From Chryseobacterium phosphatilyticum (GTDB taxonomy: Bacteria > Bacteroidota > Bacteroidia > Flavobacteriales > Weeksellaceae): a stretch of 64,000 nucleotides of DNA. Numbering within the stretch: the stretch's first letter is position 1; the number at the start of each line of letters is the position of its first letter. The stretch covers positions 124,001-188,000 of the forward strand of contig NZ_PPED02000004.1 of NCBI RefSeq assembly GCF_002899825.2. The letters run 5' to 3'. Below, one piece after another: positions 17,827 through 26,616 of the stretch. The notes beneath the pieces were generated by a model. The model saw nothing but the letters and a program-made list of their open reading frames with translations. It was not told the DNA's origin and did not search any database. Both the position numbers and the translations under genes were made by a program.

Positions 17827-19062
17827 TTATTTAAGACGCAGATCATAGGCACCGGCTACCTCTGTAGACACTTCCCCGAGCCATCCTGCCTCCTGATTGA
17901 TCCCTGTATATACTTTCACAAAATCAATTCCCGGAAGTTTTATGTATTTCCCGTTTCTGTCCACCGCCCAGGATATATCAATATTAGAAGCTTCATCATT
18001 ATTCGGAGCATTATCTGCATATCCGAATTCGTAAGACTTTCCTACCCAATAGGATCCGTTTCCACTCTGGTCATAGAAATTATCTTTAAGCCTTGTTCCT
18101 GTAAATCCATAGGAAGCATCAGTAAACCATAATGGATAATAGCTTTGTGAGTGGAAAACATTTCGGGTTTTAAATCCTGTATTTCCGAGATTATCTGTCC
18201 ATTTTATATATTCTATATCAGCCTGCCAATCTTCACTTCCCGCCACCGGAGTTTTGTTTTCATTAGGCTTCATATAGGTAATACTGTAATCTTTTACCGT
18301 AGTATTTTTAAAATACTCACTTCCTGCGATCTCATACCATTCGTTATCATCAGGTTTTCCGTTTTTATTTTTGTCGTAGGCTACCATGATAATTCCAGGT
18401 TCACAGTTTCCTGAGCGAGGATCATTGGCTGCATTTCCAAAAAAGGCATTTCCAAGAATTTTAAAATCTCTTCCGTCAAGATTAGGAATCGTATGGTCAA
18501 AACCAAACACCACATACCCTCCGAAACCACCAAGGCTGATCATGGTAGAATTGGAACCCACAAGAGACGCATTGGCTTTTTGAAGCATGTTCACGGCAGT
18601 ATTTCCCTGATTATATTCTGGGATTTCGTTCATGAATTGCCCTACAGCAGGCCTAAAATCAAATACTTTAGAAATGTATTTACTTAAAACACCAGCTTCT
18701 TTGGTTACTCTAATTTTTGAATGATAAACTTTTGCATCTGCGTTGTTTCCAATCTTTAAAGTCAAAGGGTAAGTGGTAGCCTTAGGGCTAATGAATTCTA
18801 ATTCTGAATTTTGAGAAATAAGAGAATCATTAATACTCCACGTAAGATTTTCTGAAAGCTGGGTAGGAATACTTAATACTCTGAAGCGTTCAATGGTATA
18901 CACGGAGTCTAATCCTTTAAATGGCTCTACTACAGGATCTGTAGGAGTCAAAACCTCATCGTCATCATGTTTACAAGAAGCAATCATCCCTGCAAAAAAC
19001 AAAGATAAAAGCCCGATTGTCAAATAATTAATAGTTTTTTTATTCATGTCTGTCAGTTTCAT
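17827..19062 (-). CDS. Cobalamin-operon surface lipoprotein of unknown function
   Basis: 411 residues. A lipoprotein signal ends at MIASCKH (Cys about 30); an internal ATG at 19047 would give the same lipoprotein five residues shorter. The upstream ATG overlaps the preceding stop codon (TAATG), which favours 19062. An Ig-like N-terminal part (LTWSINDSLISQNSELEF) precedes a large domain with GGFGGYVVFGFDHTI, YDKNKNGKPDDNEWYEIAGSEY and AWGxVDRNGKYIKLPGIDFVKVYTG-like strands. Such proteins are common beside BtuB/DUF5074 pairs in Bacteroidota, but I cannot name a tested function. It is probably outer-membrane anchored. Confidence 0.75.
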   Translation of the reverse strand: MKLTDMNKKTINYLTIGLLSLFFAGMIASCKHDDDEVLTPTDPVVEPFKGLDSVYTIERFRVLSIPTQLSENLTWSINDSLISQNSELEFISPKATTYPLTLKIGNNADAKVYHSKIRVTKEAGVLSKYISKVFDFRPAVGQFMNEIPEYNQGNTAVNMLQKANASLVGSNSTMISLGGFGGYVVFGFDHTIPNLDGRDFKILGNAFFGNAANDPRSGNCEPGIIMVAYDKNKNGKPDDNEWYEIAGSEYFKNTTVKDYSITYMKPNENKTPVAGSEDWQADIEYIKWTDNLGNTGFKTRNVFHSQSYYPLWFTDASYGFTGTRLKDNFYDQSGNGSYWVGKSYEFGYADNAPNNDEASNIDISWAVDRNGKYIKLPGIDFVKVYTGINQEAGWLGEVSTEVAGAYDLRLK

Positions 19063-20198
19063 TATTTATATAAAAAAGCGAAGTGGGCAGGGATATTTCC
19101 GCCTTCTGTTTTCCATTTGAAGTGTCCGTTTTTATCAAAACAGTATACAAAACCCATCGACACATAATTTCGGGCATCGGTGATATAGATATCTTCTGTG
19201 ATTGGATTTACTGCAATTCCGTATGGCGTTTTAATAATTTTTTCATATTCCTGATCAACAATTTTATTGGAAATAATCTGCTCCGTTTTCACGTCAATAA
19301 TTCCAAATGTTTTCTGTGAAGTATGGGTGTTATAATTAAACTCATTTCCGTAGTAATAGAGCTTATCATTAACGATGGTCATCTCACTTACGGCAATGTG
19401 GAAATTCTTTTTTATTGTTCCTGTAGCTGCATCAATCAGGTATAAATTGGAAGGAACCGTATAGTAATCCCCTCTAGAGCTTACGTATAAATCCCCGTAA
19501 TTGTCCTTTTTAAGGCGATGAAGATTGATCGCCACATCTATCTTTTTTGTTTCTGTAAATGTGTTGAGATCTATTACCGAAACTGTTTTGTCATAATTTG
19601 GAACCATATAACCTCCGGAATTAGCAACAAAAAGCTGATTACCTACAATTTCCAACTCTTCGGGTTGGTACCCTACTGTTACTTCACGCTTTATCGCAAG
19701 AGAGGCTGTATCAATCTCCACTACTTTTCCTTTCGGAGCATTTGGATTGATATCTACCGGACCTACATAACTGCTGGCAAAGGCCTTCCCATCCTTGAAG
19801 GTTAGGTATCGACAGTTCTGCAAGGGGATCGATTTTATACGTCTGGCTGTTTTAGCATCAAGGACTTCAATTTTATTGGAAACATTGACGACAATGTAAA
19901 GCTTACTTCCATAGATTTTAATGTCATTTCCAACATCTCCCAATTCTTTTACAACTTCAGGATTAATCTCTGCATAAATGTTTCTGTAATAGTTTCCTTT
20001 TGTATAATCGAAAAAGTCCAGCGTACACTTATTGCTTCCCATATTTCCCTCGTTCAACACATAGAATCCTTTGATTGCAGTATTTTCAATGGGAGCAAGC
20101 CCGTCTACGACTTCCATAGGAATCACTATTTCATCGGTACGACAGGATATCAGAGAAAGCAATGCAAAAAACACAAAACAAATATTCAGTTTTCTCAT
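19062..20198 (-). CDS. BtuG-like surface lipoprotein, YncE/DUF5074 beta-propeller
   Basis: 378 residues with a lipobox (LLSLISCRT, Cys about 19) and a seven-bladed-propeller-type sequence: repeated blades such as KLYIVVNVSNKIEVLDAKT, NQLFVANSGGYMVPNYDKT and DIYITDARNYVSMGFVY. In Bacteroides, BtuG proteins of this architecture cap BtuB at the cell surface and bind cobalamin very tightly. This gene follows the btuB-like gene with a 4-bp ATGA overlap and lies under a cobalamin riboswitch, which supports the same role. Similarity to BtuG itself is inferred from fold and context. Confidence 0.8.
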   Translation of the reverse strand: MRKLNICFVFFALLSLISCRTDEIVIPMEVVDGLAPIENTAIKGFYVLNEGNMGSNKCTLDFFDYTKGNYYRNIYAEINPEVVKELGDVGNDIKIYGSKLYIVVNVSNKIEVLDAKTARRIKSIPLQNCRYLTFKDGKAFASSYVGPVDINPNAPKGKVVEIDTASLAIKREVTVGYQPEELEIVGNQLFVANSGGYMVPNYDKTVSVIDLNTFTETKKIDVAINLHRLKKDNYGDLYVSSRGDYYTVPSNLYLIDAATGTIKKNFHIAVSEMTIVNDKLYYYGNEFNYNTHTSQKTFGIIDVKTEQIISNKIVDQEYEKIIKTPYGIAVNPITEDIYITDARNYVSMGFVYCFDKNGHFKWKTEGGNIPAHFAFLYK

Positions 20199-22246
20199 AA
20201 GGTGAAATTTAAAGTGAGCCTAAAGTTTCTTCCAGGCATGGGGTAATTTTTCACAACATCATAATATTGATTAAGAATGTTGTTCATTTCAAGATTGATT
20301 TTAAAAGGATGTCCTGCCAGGTCAAGCTTCTTTTGAATTGAAAGGTCATGAGTGTACCATGGCTGAATAAAATTGTATTGAATATTATCCTGCTGCCCAT
20401 CGTAACGTTTTCCTACATAAATGAAGCTGTAATTGAAGCTCCAGTCTTTATAGTCTGCCATCATGGTAAAAGAGCCACTATTCCACGGAGTATAAGGGAT
20501 CTGATTATTATAAAAAGTGTCTGCAGGATCAAGTCCTTCGCCATTGAAGGTTTTATCTTTCGCACTTTGATAGGTATAAGATAACAAAGGTTTAAGCTTT
20601 ACTTTTCCTAATTCAAGTTCTGCCCGGGCGTTAATATCAGCACCAATAATTTCAACTTTTCCAAGATTCAGCATCATCCACCGGAACATATTGGTGGTAG
20701 GTACCGCAATAATTTTATCTTTTACTTTGTTATAATATCCATCTGCTTTTATATAAAATCCTTTAAATACCGGATGATCATATTTTTTCTGGTAGGTAAA
20801 TCCTATATCATGTTGAAAGGTAAATTCAGGCTGCAGGAATGTGCTTCCTACATTGGTATAATACAAATCGTTAAAGGTGGGCAACCTGAAGATCTTTTTA
20901 TAAAAAGCTCTCAATGTAAGTTCAGGAATTGCAACAGGCTGATAGCTCATGAATACAGCCGGTGTCCATTCTCTTCTGTCATCGGGTCTTTTATTTTTCC
21001 TCACCTCCTCAAAAGTAAATGTTCCTAAAAGACTTCCCAGAAATTTAAACCTTTTCCATTGATAGGTAGTAGCTAATGCTACAAGAGTTGTATAACGGGT
21101 AGGATAAGAAAAATTTGTCAGATCTGCATCCAATTTATTATACTGAAAGTCTCCGCTTACACTGACATCCCAATTGGAATTCACAGTATAGATATTGGAC
21201 GAAGAGAGATAGACTTCCTTCTGGATATATGTATTTTGTGAAGGATAGGCTGCCTGCGACAATACTGTATCATTAAAATAGGTATAATCGTAAGCAAATT
21301 TTGCTTTAAGTTGGGTTTCAAACTTGGGAAATAGTTTTTTTCTGAGGTTGGCCTGTATAAAATAATTTTCATCAACCATTCTCGCTCCCCTTGCCTTAAA
21401 ACGGCTATTCACAATAGGTGCCGGAATACCCCGGTCTGAAAGATAACCATATCCCCGGATATTCCAGTTACCATTATTTAAAATACCATTGATGGAGGTT
21501 TCAAAACGTTTTGACTTGATATCTGAATCGTATCTTTTGGCAATGGTATCATTGGCTGTTGTACCGTTAGGATATTTTCTGGTATAACGATATTTATAAA
21601 GACCATCACTTTGCAGAAATTCAGCGCTAAAGCTGGTAGAAATTCGTTGTGAAATTTTCTGTTCTAAACGGAAAGATGGATTAAACAAACTGATAGAAGC
21701 ACTTTTTGCTCTTATCACAAGGTTTGTTTTTCGATTTCCTGTAAATACAGGTGTTTTCGGCTGTAAGTAGATAGATCCCGATGCGCCAAAATCTTTTGCA
21801 GGCTGGAATATTTCACTTTTCTGCCCGTTGTACAAGGATATTTCTTCGAGATCATCCAAAGAGTACCTCCCAAGATCCACTACGCCATTCTGAGCATTTC
21901 CCAGTTGAATTCCATCATAGAAAACTCCTACATGCTGGCTTCCCATACTTCGGATATCAACAGTCTTCAGACCTCCCATTCCTCCGTAATCTTTGATCTG
22001 GATTCCGGAGAAATACCGCAACGCATCCGCTACAGAATGACTATTGAGTCTTTCCAGTTCTTCTCCCTGTAAGATTTGTGCCGGAAGAATCTCTCTAAAA
22101 TTCTTTTTGTAAATAGTAACCGCCTTAATGGCTTTTTCTTTAATGCTGTCTTTTTTCCCGGTTTGGGAAAACAGGAATTGTGAGGTTAACACACATAATG
22201 TGAAAACAACTTTATGGAGTTGAGATGTATTTAGTTTTGCCACCAT
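20195..22246 (-). CDS. btuB: BtuB-like TonB-dependent cobalamin receptor
   Basis: 683 residues: signal peptide (about 1-28), plug domain (LERLNSHSVADALRYFSGIQI ... DIRSMGSQHVGVFYDGIQLGNAQNG ... SIYLQ, about residues 50-165) and a 22-strand-type barrel ending in NFRLTLNFTL with a terminal aromatic-containing beta signal. It is smaller than SusC proteins and lacks the carboxypeptidase-like N-terminal domain. It is the first gene after a cobalamin riboswitch and overlaps the BtuG-like gene by 4 bp. It should import cobalamin or cobinamide into the periplasm with TonB energy. Its AUG is inside a predicted hairpin stem (see 22243-22277). Confidence 0.9.
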   Translation of the reverse strand: MVAKLNTSQLHKVVFTLCVLTSQFLFSQTGKKDSIKEKAIKAVTIYKKNFREILPAQILQGEELERLNSHSVADALRYFSGIQIKDYGGMGGLKTVDIRSMGSQHVGVFYDGIQLGNAQNGVVDLGRYSLDDLEEISLYNGQKSEIFQPAKDFGASGSIYLQPKTPVFTGNRKTNLVIRAKSASISLFNPSFRLEQKISQRISTSFSAEFLQSDGLYKYRYTRKYPNGTTANDTIAKRYDSDIKSKRFETSINGILNNGNWNIRGYGYLSDRGIPAPIVNSRFKARGARMVDENYFIQANLRKKLFPKFETQLKAKFAYDYTYFNDTVLSQAAYPSQNTYIQKEVYLSSSNIYTVNSNWDVSVSGDFQYNKLDADLTNFSYPTRYTTLVALATTYQWKRFKFLGSLLGTFTFEEVRKNKRPDDRREWTPAVFMSYQPVAIPELTLRAFYKKIFRLPTFNDLYYTNVGSTFLQPEFTFQHDIGFTYQKKYDHPVFKGFYIKADGYYNKVKDKIIAVPTTNMFRWMMLNLGKVEIIGADINARAELELGKVKLKPLLSYTYQSAKDKTFNGEGLDPADTFYNNQIPYTPWNSGSFTMMADYKDWSFNYSFIYVGKRYDGQQDNIQYNFIQPWYTHDLSIQKKLDLAGHPFKINLEMNNILNQYYDVVKNYPMPGRNFRLTLNFTL

Positions 22247-22277
22247 TAGCTCATTGGGATAATGATGACGCTAATGG
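22243..22277 (-). promoter_or_regulatory. Hairpin sequestering the btuB start codon (riboswitch expression platform candidate)
   Basis: On the minus strand CCATTAGC (22277-22270) can pair perfectly with GCTAATGG (22250-22243), which contains the btuB AUG (22246-22244). The loop is 19 nt. This would block initiation. Confidence 0.5.
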
Positions 22278-22364
22278 ATGTAAGAAAGCAACGACAAAGC
22301 ACAGCTATCACCGCATAGTATCATTGTAGTCCTAAGCTTTATTCCACGAAAGCGTCAAACGTTT

Positions 22365-22531
22365 ACTATTCTGGCAGGTCTTCTGACTTACTCCATTTTT
22401 GAAATCCTTCCCATTAAAAAACAGTGGATAAAATCTTCAAAAACTTTGGTGCGGAGCTTACAGCAGCGGGTCTGTTCCGGATTTCCACCGGATTCCCTTT
22501 TAAGAGCTTATTAGGGCTCACCAAATTTCGG
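22365..22531 (-). ncRNA. Cobalamin (AdoCbl-type) riboswitch
   Basis: The minus strand shows the class signatures in order: GGTGAGCCC near the 5' end, GGGAATCCGGTGGAAATCCGG, the core ACAGACCCGCTGCTGTAAGC, and the 3' B12-box part GTCAGAAGACCTGCC. It lies directly after a promoter and ahead of the btuB-like operon. Boundaries are approximate. Confidence 0.95.
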
Positions 22532-22561
22532 CAAAGATAGAAAATTATTAACCAGATACAA
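22532..22561 (-). promoter_or_regulatory. Promoter of the cobalamin operon
   Basis: On the minus strand TTG (22561-22559) and TATCTTTG (22539-22532) are spaced 19 nt, directly before the riboswitch. Confidence 0.7.
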
Positions 22562-22659
22562 TATCATACAGAACAAAATGATTTTCAAGACATAAACAAA
22601 AGAAAATCCCGCTACAATGTAGCAGGATCTCTGAATGGTTCGTGATTGGTCAGGCCCGG

Positions 22660-23679
22660 TTATTTCTGTACAAATTCCCGGTCGCTCAATGTTTTCATAA
22701 ACAAAATAAGATTCTTCTTCTCCTGTTCAGTCAATGGAATTCTGTTTCCATTTTGTTTAAAAACAGGATCAAGATTGTCTGCATTTAAAACACCGTTATC
22801 AAAATAATCCAGAACGGCCATTAATGTAGGAAATTGTCCAAAGCTTCCATAAGGAGCTGTATATTCTACATTTCGTAATGAAGGAACTCTAAAACTCATA
22901 TAGTCCGCAGCAATACCTGTGACTCTTGCCCGTCCTGCTTCATTGGTATCAGGATTCAAAGGGAAACCGATATTTCTGAAACTCTGATCGGTAAATAATT
23001 CTGTACTGTGGCAGCTTGCACATTTTTGTTGAAACGTCTGATACCCCTGTGCTTCTTCCGCTGTAAATTTTTCACCTTCATTTCGTTTTACCTTATCATA
23101 TTTACTGTTGGCAGAAATCAAGGTATACTCATATTGGGCAATACTTTTATAAATTCTTTCAGGTGTTATATTTCCGTCTCCGAATGTTTTTGTGAATAAA
23201 TCTTTGTACGTCAGATCATCTTTTATTTTCCCTATGACTTCCAGAATAGAAGAACCCATTTCCTCATGAGTGATAATCGGAACCAGAGGCTGTTTCTCCA
23301 ACTGCAGAATATTACCGTCCCAATTATAAAACTTCATGAACATCATATTCTGGACCGCAGGAGCATTTCTGAGCCCTACCCTATTTTCAATTCCGATGGA
23401 CTGTGCATTATGATCTGCAAAGGCATTGGACTGCATGTGGCAACTGGAACATGAAATTGTATTGTCTGCACTCAGTCTTTTGTCATGAAATAGTTTTTCA
23501 CCCAGTTCCACACCATACATCGTAGGTTTATTAGCATTCACCGAACTATTTACTTCAGGAAAACCAAAAGGAATCTTGAGTGACACTTCCGGATTATCAT
23601 AAGAAACAGGTTCATAATAATCATTGTTACATGACATTAAAAGTATAAGTATCACTAAAAAACCAGGTCCGTTTTTCAT
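22660..23679 (-). CDS. mbnH: MbnH-like diheme cytochrome c peroxidase/MauG family lipoprotein
   Basis: 339 residues from ATG 23679, chosen because it starts directly at the lipoprotein signal MKNGPGFLVILILLMSC; an ATG at 23691 adds four residues. Two heme c motifs are visible, CSSCH and CASCH, in the order typical of bacterial diheme peroxidases, with GLRNAPAVQNMMF and FRVPSLRNVEYTAPYGSFG around the heme ligands. The family includes CcpA, MauG and MbnH. The gene directly upstream encodes MbnP, and MbnH enzymes oxidise a tryptophan of MbnP to kynurenine, so MbnH is the best call. It is the last gene of a four-gene operon. Confidence 0.82.
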   Translation of the reverse strand: MKNGPGFLVILILLMSCNNDYYEPVSYDNPEVSLKIPFGFPEVNSSVNANKPTMYGVELGEKLFHDKRLSADNTISCSSCHMQSNAFADHNAQSIGIENRVGLRNAPAVQNMMFMKFYNWDGNILQLEKQPLVPIITHEEMGSSILEVIGKIKDDLTYKDLFTKTFGDGNITPERIYKSIAQYEYTLISANSKYDKVKRNEGEKFTAEEAQGYQTFQQKCASCHSTELFTDQSFRNIGFPLNPDTNEAGRARVTGIAADYMSFRVPSLRNVEYTAPYGSFGQFPTLMAVLDYFDNGVLNADNLDPVFKQNGNRIPLTEQEKKNLILFMKTLSDREFVQK

Positions 23680-23709
23680 TGTTATTACCATAGGTTAAAA
23701 AAGAAAAGC

Positions 23710-24576
23710 CTAGTTTTCAACACTGGTTACAGAAAACATTCCTGAAACGTCACTGGAACCGTTTCCGCCCAAATTATCAACAAATTTCACCATTTGATTG
23801 GCAGTATGAATGTTTGGAGTCGCATTACCATCCATTCCTGTTCCTGTGGTCAAAAGAATGGTATTGGTCTTTCCGGTTAATAGTTTATCAAAATCTGCTT
23901 TAATTGTGATTTTAGGAGCCTTAGTATCTACGACTGCAATCTTGGGAAGATCCAAGGTTACTTCTCTGTAAGCATCTACCCCTTGTGTGTAATTCCCTTC
24001 TGTTCCCTTGATCGTACTTCCTGTGTGAATAGACAATTGTTTATGATCTGTGCCATAAAATCCCTCAATTTTTGTGAAACGATATCCGGCTCCCCATTCC
24101 CACATCATTTGAGTATTGTTGGAACCGGCCATCGCATAGAACTTGGGAAATTTCACTTGATCCAGCACATTCATTTCTTTTTTCACGCCAAGACCAAATT
24201 TGATCTTTTTATATTCTCCGGCAGGTATATTGCCCAACAAGTAACGAAGTGTTTCAGGTTTTGACTGATCAATTACGGTAGCTCCCTGATCAAGGTCATT
24301 AATATGATAAGGAATTTCGTCACCATTGGCTTTGATAAGACGAATATTACTGATAACATATTTCAGTTCTGAGAACTGATGTGCTTGTCCTTCCGCTGAA
24401 GTGTTTACGGTCGCTTGACCCGAAGTGGCATCTCCCAGAACGATCGTTTGACTCTTGAATGTATTATTGAATTCAAGGGTAACATTATTCGCGACAGTAT
24501 TATCATCGCTGTTCTGGCATGAAGTCAATCCTAAGGTAAAAGCTGATAATAAAAGGTATTTTTTTAAATGTTGCAT
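23710..24576 (-). CDS. mbnP: MbnP-like copper-binding lipoprotein
   Basis: 288 residues with a lipobox (LGLTSC, Cys 20) and the MbnP pattern: FSELKYVISNIRLIKANG, IPAGEYKKIKFGLGV, then MMWEWGAGYRFTKIEG (Trp 159 and 161) and HTGS. In characterised MbnP proteins a tryptophan is converted to kynurenine by the partner diheme enzyme and takes part in a Cu(I) site. Gene order receptor-MbnP-MbnH with spacings of about 30-60 bp indicates one operon. Which Trp is modified here cannot be read from sequence alone. Confidence 0.85.
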   Translation of the reverse strand: MQHLKKYLLLSAFTLGLTSCQNSDDNTVANNVTLEFNNTFKSQTIVLGDATSGQATVNTSAEGQAHQFSELKYVISNIRLIKANGDEIPYHINDLDQGATVIDQSKPETLRYLLGNIPAGEYKKIKFGLGVKKEMNVLDQVKFPKFYAMAGSNNTQMMWEWGAGYRFTKIEGFYGTDHKQLSIHTGSTIKGTEGNYTQGVDAYREVTLDLPKIAVVDTKAPKITIKADFDKLLTGKTNTILLTTGTGMDGNATPNIHTANQMVKFVDNLGGNGSSDVSGMFSVTSVEN

Positions 24577-24632
24577 TGTTGTTTTTTTAATATTGTTATA
24601 AATTAATAGGATACGATCCCTGTTTTATCAGC

Positions 24633-26612
24633 TTAAAAGCTGAATTTTAAAGACGTAAAAATATTACGACCCATTCTGGGAATATTTCCCCAATCCGCAT
24701 AGGTACTGTAATAATTGTTTAAAAGATTTTCGGCTCCAATCTGGAGAATAGTTTTAAATTGTCTGATTCTGAAAGTGTAGTCCCCAGAAACATTCCAGAC
24801 GGTATACGCCGGGGTCTGATCTTCTCCATATTCCGGGCTGTAATTCATCTGGAGAAAATCTCCGTTTACAGAAGTCTGAAATCCGAAATTACGATGCATA
24901 AAATGGAGAGATGTCATATAGCTCAGAGGCCGGATGAATGGTAAATTTTTTCCGTTATTATCTTTTCCTCTTGCATACATTAACGTACCTTTCCAATGTA
25001 AATCTGGTGTAATATTATATCCCGTATTCAAAGACATATTAAAAAGGGTCGCATGATCCAGAGAAGTGTAGGCTTTCACACCTACCGACTGATAGTTCAT
25101 CGGGCTTCCCAGACTTAAAATCTTTCCGATGATATAATTCTGGATATAGAAATAGTTCACCTTAGCTTCAATACTCAGTTTATTGTTTTTAAAACCGGCA
25201 CTGGCATTGGTTTCATAGGAAACTTCATTTTTTAAGTCAGGATTTCCGATATAATCATAACGGTCAAAACTGTTATAGATGTAATATCCGTACCCCTCCG
25301 AAACTGAAGGTGCTCTATGACCATACCCCGTTCCGACAGAGAAATTAAACTGATCGACAGTCAACTCATATCCCGCATGCAAAGCCGGCAGAATTCTCGT
25401 TTTCTGCTGTGGTGTTCCCGGATGAAAAATCCAGTTGAATTCTGCATACTTCGATTGATTATAATTCATTCCCAGGGAGCCACCTAAATTTAATCGGCTA
25501 TGGTCAGAAATATCCCATACATTATTCATGGAAAGTCCTATAAATCTCGTTGTCACCCAAGGCCAGCTGTAAGCAAACATTGTTCTCTTGCTTCGGTCTT
25601 GCGGATACATCCTCATTTCGGCAATTGAAACATTATTATAAGCATTGAGCTGAAGCTCGGAAGCATATTGATCTTTCTTTACATTCAATGTTGAAACAAG
25701 TCCATAGGTTGTACTCCAGCCGGGCATATCCATGTGAACCAGATTTTCGGGACGGTTCGTATCATCCATATAATGTTCTATGGTATTGAAATAAATTTTA
25801 GTGTCCCAGGATTTGATCAGTCCTTCTTTAAACAACTGTTTATAAGATGCTGAGGTAATCATGGCGCGGGAAAGCCATAAATCCATAGGTAATGCAGGAA
25901 ATCCTACATTTTTTGCCATATCAAAAATAGCATCTACCCGTATGGAAGATAATGGACTTGTTTTATAGGCGACTCCTAATCCGGTATTGAATTTGGTAAA
26001 TTGCGAATGTTTTACTTCATCACCATTTCCATCGTCATAATTCCCTGCTTTTCGGTAAGAAATACTTCCATCCACCACAAGTCTATTCCCTGAATATGAC
26101 ACAGAGCCCAGATTAAAAGCCTGTTCATTATTAAACTCAAAACCAGTCTGGTAGGTACCACCCCATTTTTTTTCAAGACCGAAAGGAGTACTTTTCCTTT
26201 TCAGATCAATACTTCCCGCAATAGTTGCTCCATGCATGCTTCCTTCCTGTCCTGATTTTATATCAATAGAAGAAAGATTATTGCTCTCGAGATATGAGGT
26301 AACCGGATCCATTTTATCCGTACATGCTCCGAAAATGTGCATTCCGTCAATCGTAACCGTAGAACGCTCTGTACTCATGTTATTGAGTAAGGGCTCCCAG
26401 GCATAGGCTCCTCGTTTGATAAAACTTATTTTATCTGAAGATGCCAGAAATTCGTCCACTGAAACAGCCATTTTCATTTTTGTTTCAATTTTCTTTTGCT
26501 CCCCTTTTACTTTTACTTCATCCAAAAGGGCAATACTGTCTTTAGTTACCGGTCTGTGCTGTGCATTGATCAACACCCCCAAAAAGACAAAAATAAGTCC
26601 TGATTGCTTCAT
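24633..26612 (-). CDS. OprC/NosA-like TonB-dependent copper receptor
   Basis: About 659 residues from ATG 26612 (MKQSGLIFVFLGVLINAQ). A longer frame from 26663 would overlap the upstream gene by 47 bp and puts 17 residues before the signal peptide. The plug domain contains FGACTDKMDP, a CxxxM motif, and about 183 residues later EHYMDD, an HxM motif. P. aeruginosa OprC binds copper with a CxxxM-HxM site of the same spacing (about 180 residues). The barrel ends NIFTSLKFSF. With MbnP and MbnH downstream this looks like copper import. The metal is inferred from these motifs and neighbours. Confidence 0.85.
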   Translation of the reverse strand: MKQSGLIFVFLGVLINAQHRPVTKDSIALLDEVKVKGEQKKIETKMKMAVSVDEFLASSDKISFIKRGAYAWEPLLNNMSTERSTVTIDGMHIFGACTDKMDPVTSYLESNNLSSIDIKSGQEGSMHGATIAGSIDLKRKSTPFGLEKKWGGTYQTGFEFNNEQAFNLGSVSYSGNRLVVDGSISYRKAGNYDDGNGDEVKHSQFTKFNTGLGVAYKTSPLSSIRVDAIFDMAKNVGFPALPMDLWLSRAMITSASYKQLFKEGLIKSWDTKIYFNTIEHYMDDTNRPENLVHMDMPGWSTTYGLVSTLNVKKDQYASELQLNAYNNVSIAEMRMYPQDRSKRTMFAYSWPWVTTRFIGLSMNNVWDISDHSRLNLGGSLGMNYNQSKYAEFNWIFHPGTPQQKTRILPALHAGYELTVDQFNFSVGTGYGHRAPSVSEGYGYYIYNSFDRYDYIGNPDLKNEVSYETNASAGFKNNKLSIEAKVNYFYIQNYIIGKILSLGSPMNYQSVGVKAYTSLDHATLFNMSLNTGYNITPDLHWKGTLMYARGKDNNGKNLPFIRPLSYMTSLHFMHRNFGFQTSVNGDFLQMNYSPEYGEDQTPAYTVWNVSGDYTFRIRQFKTILQIGAENLLNNYYSTYADWGNIPRMGRNIFTSLKFSF

Positions 26613-26616
26613 GAAA

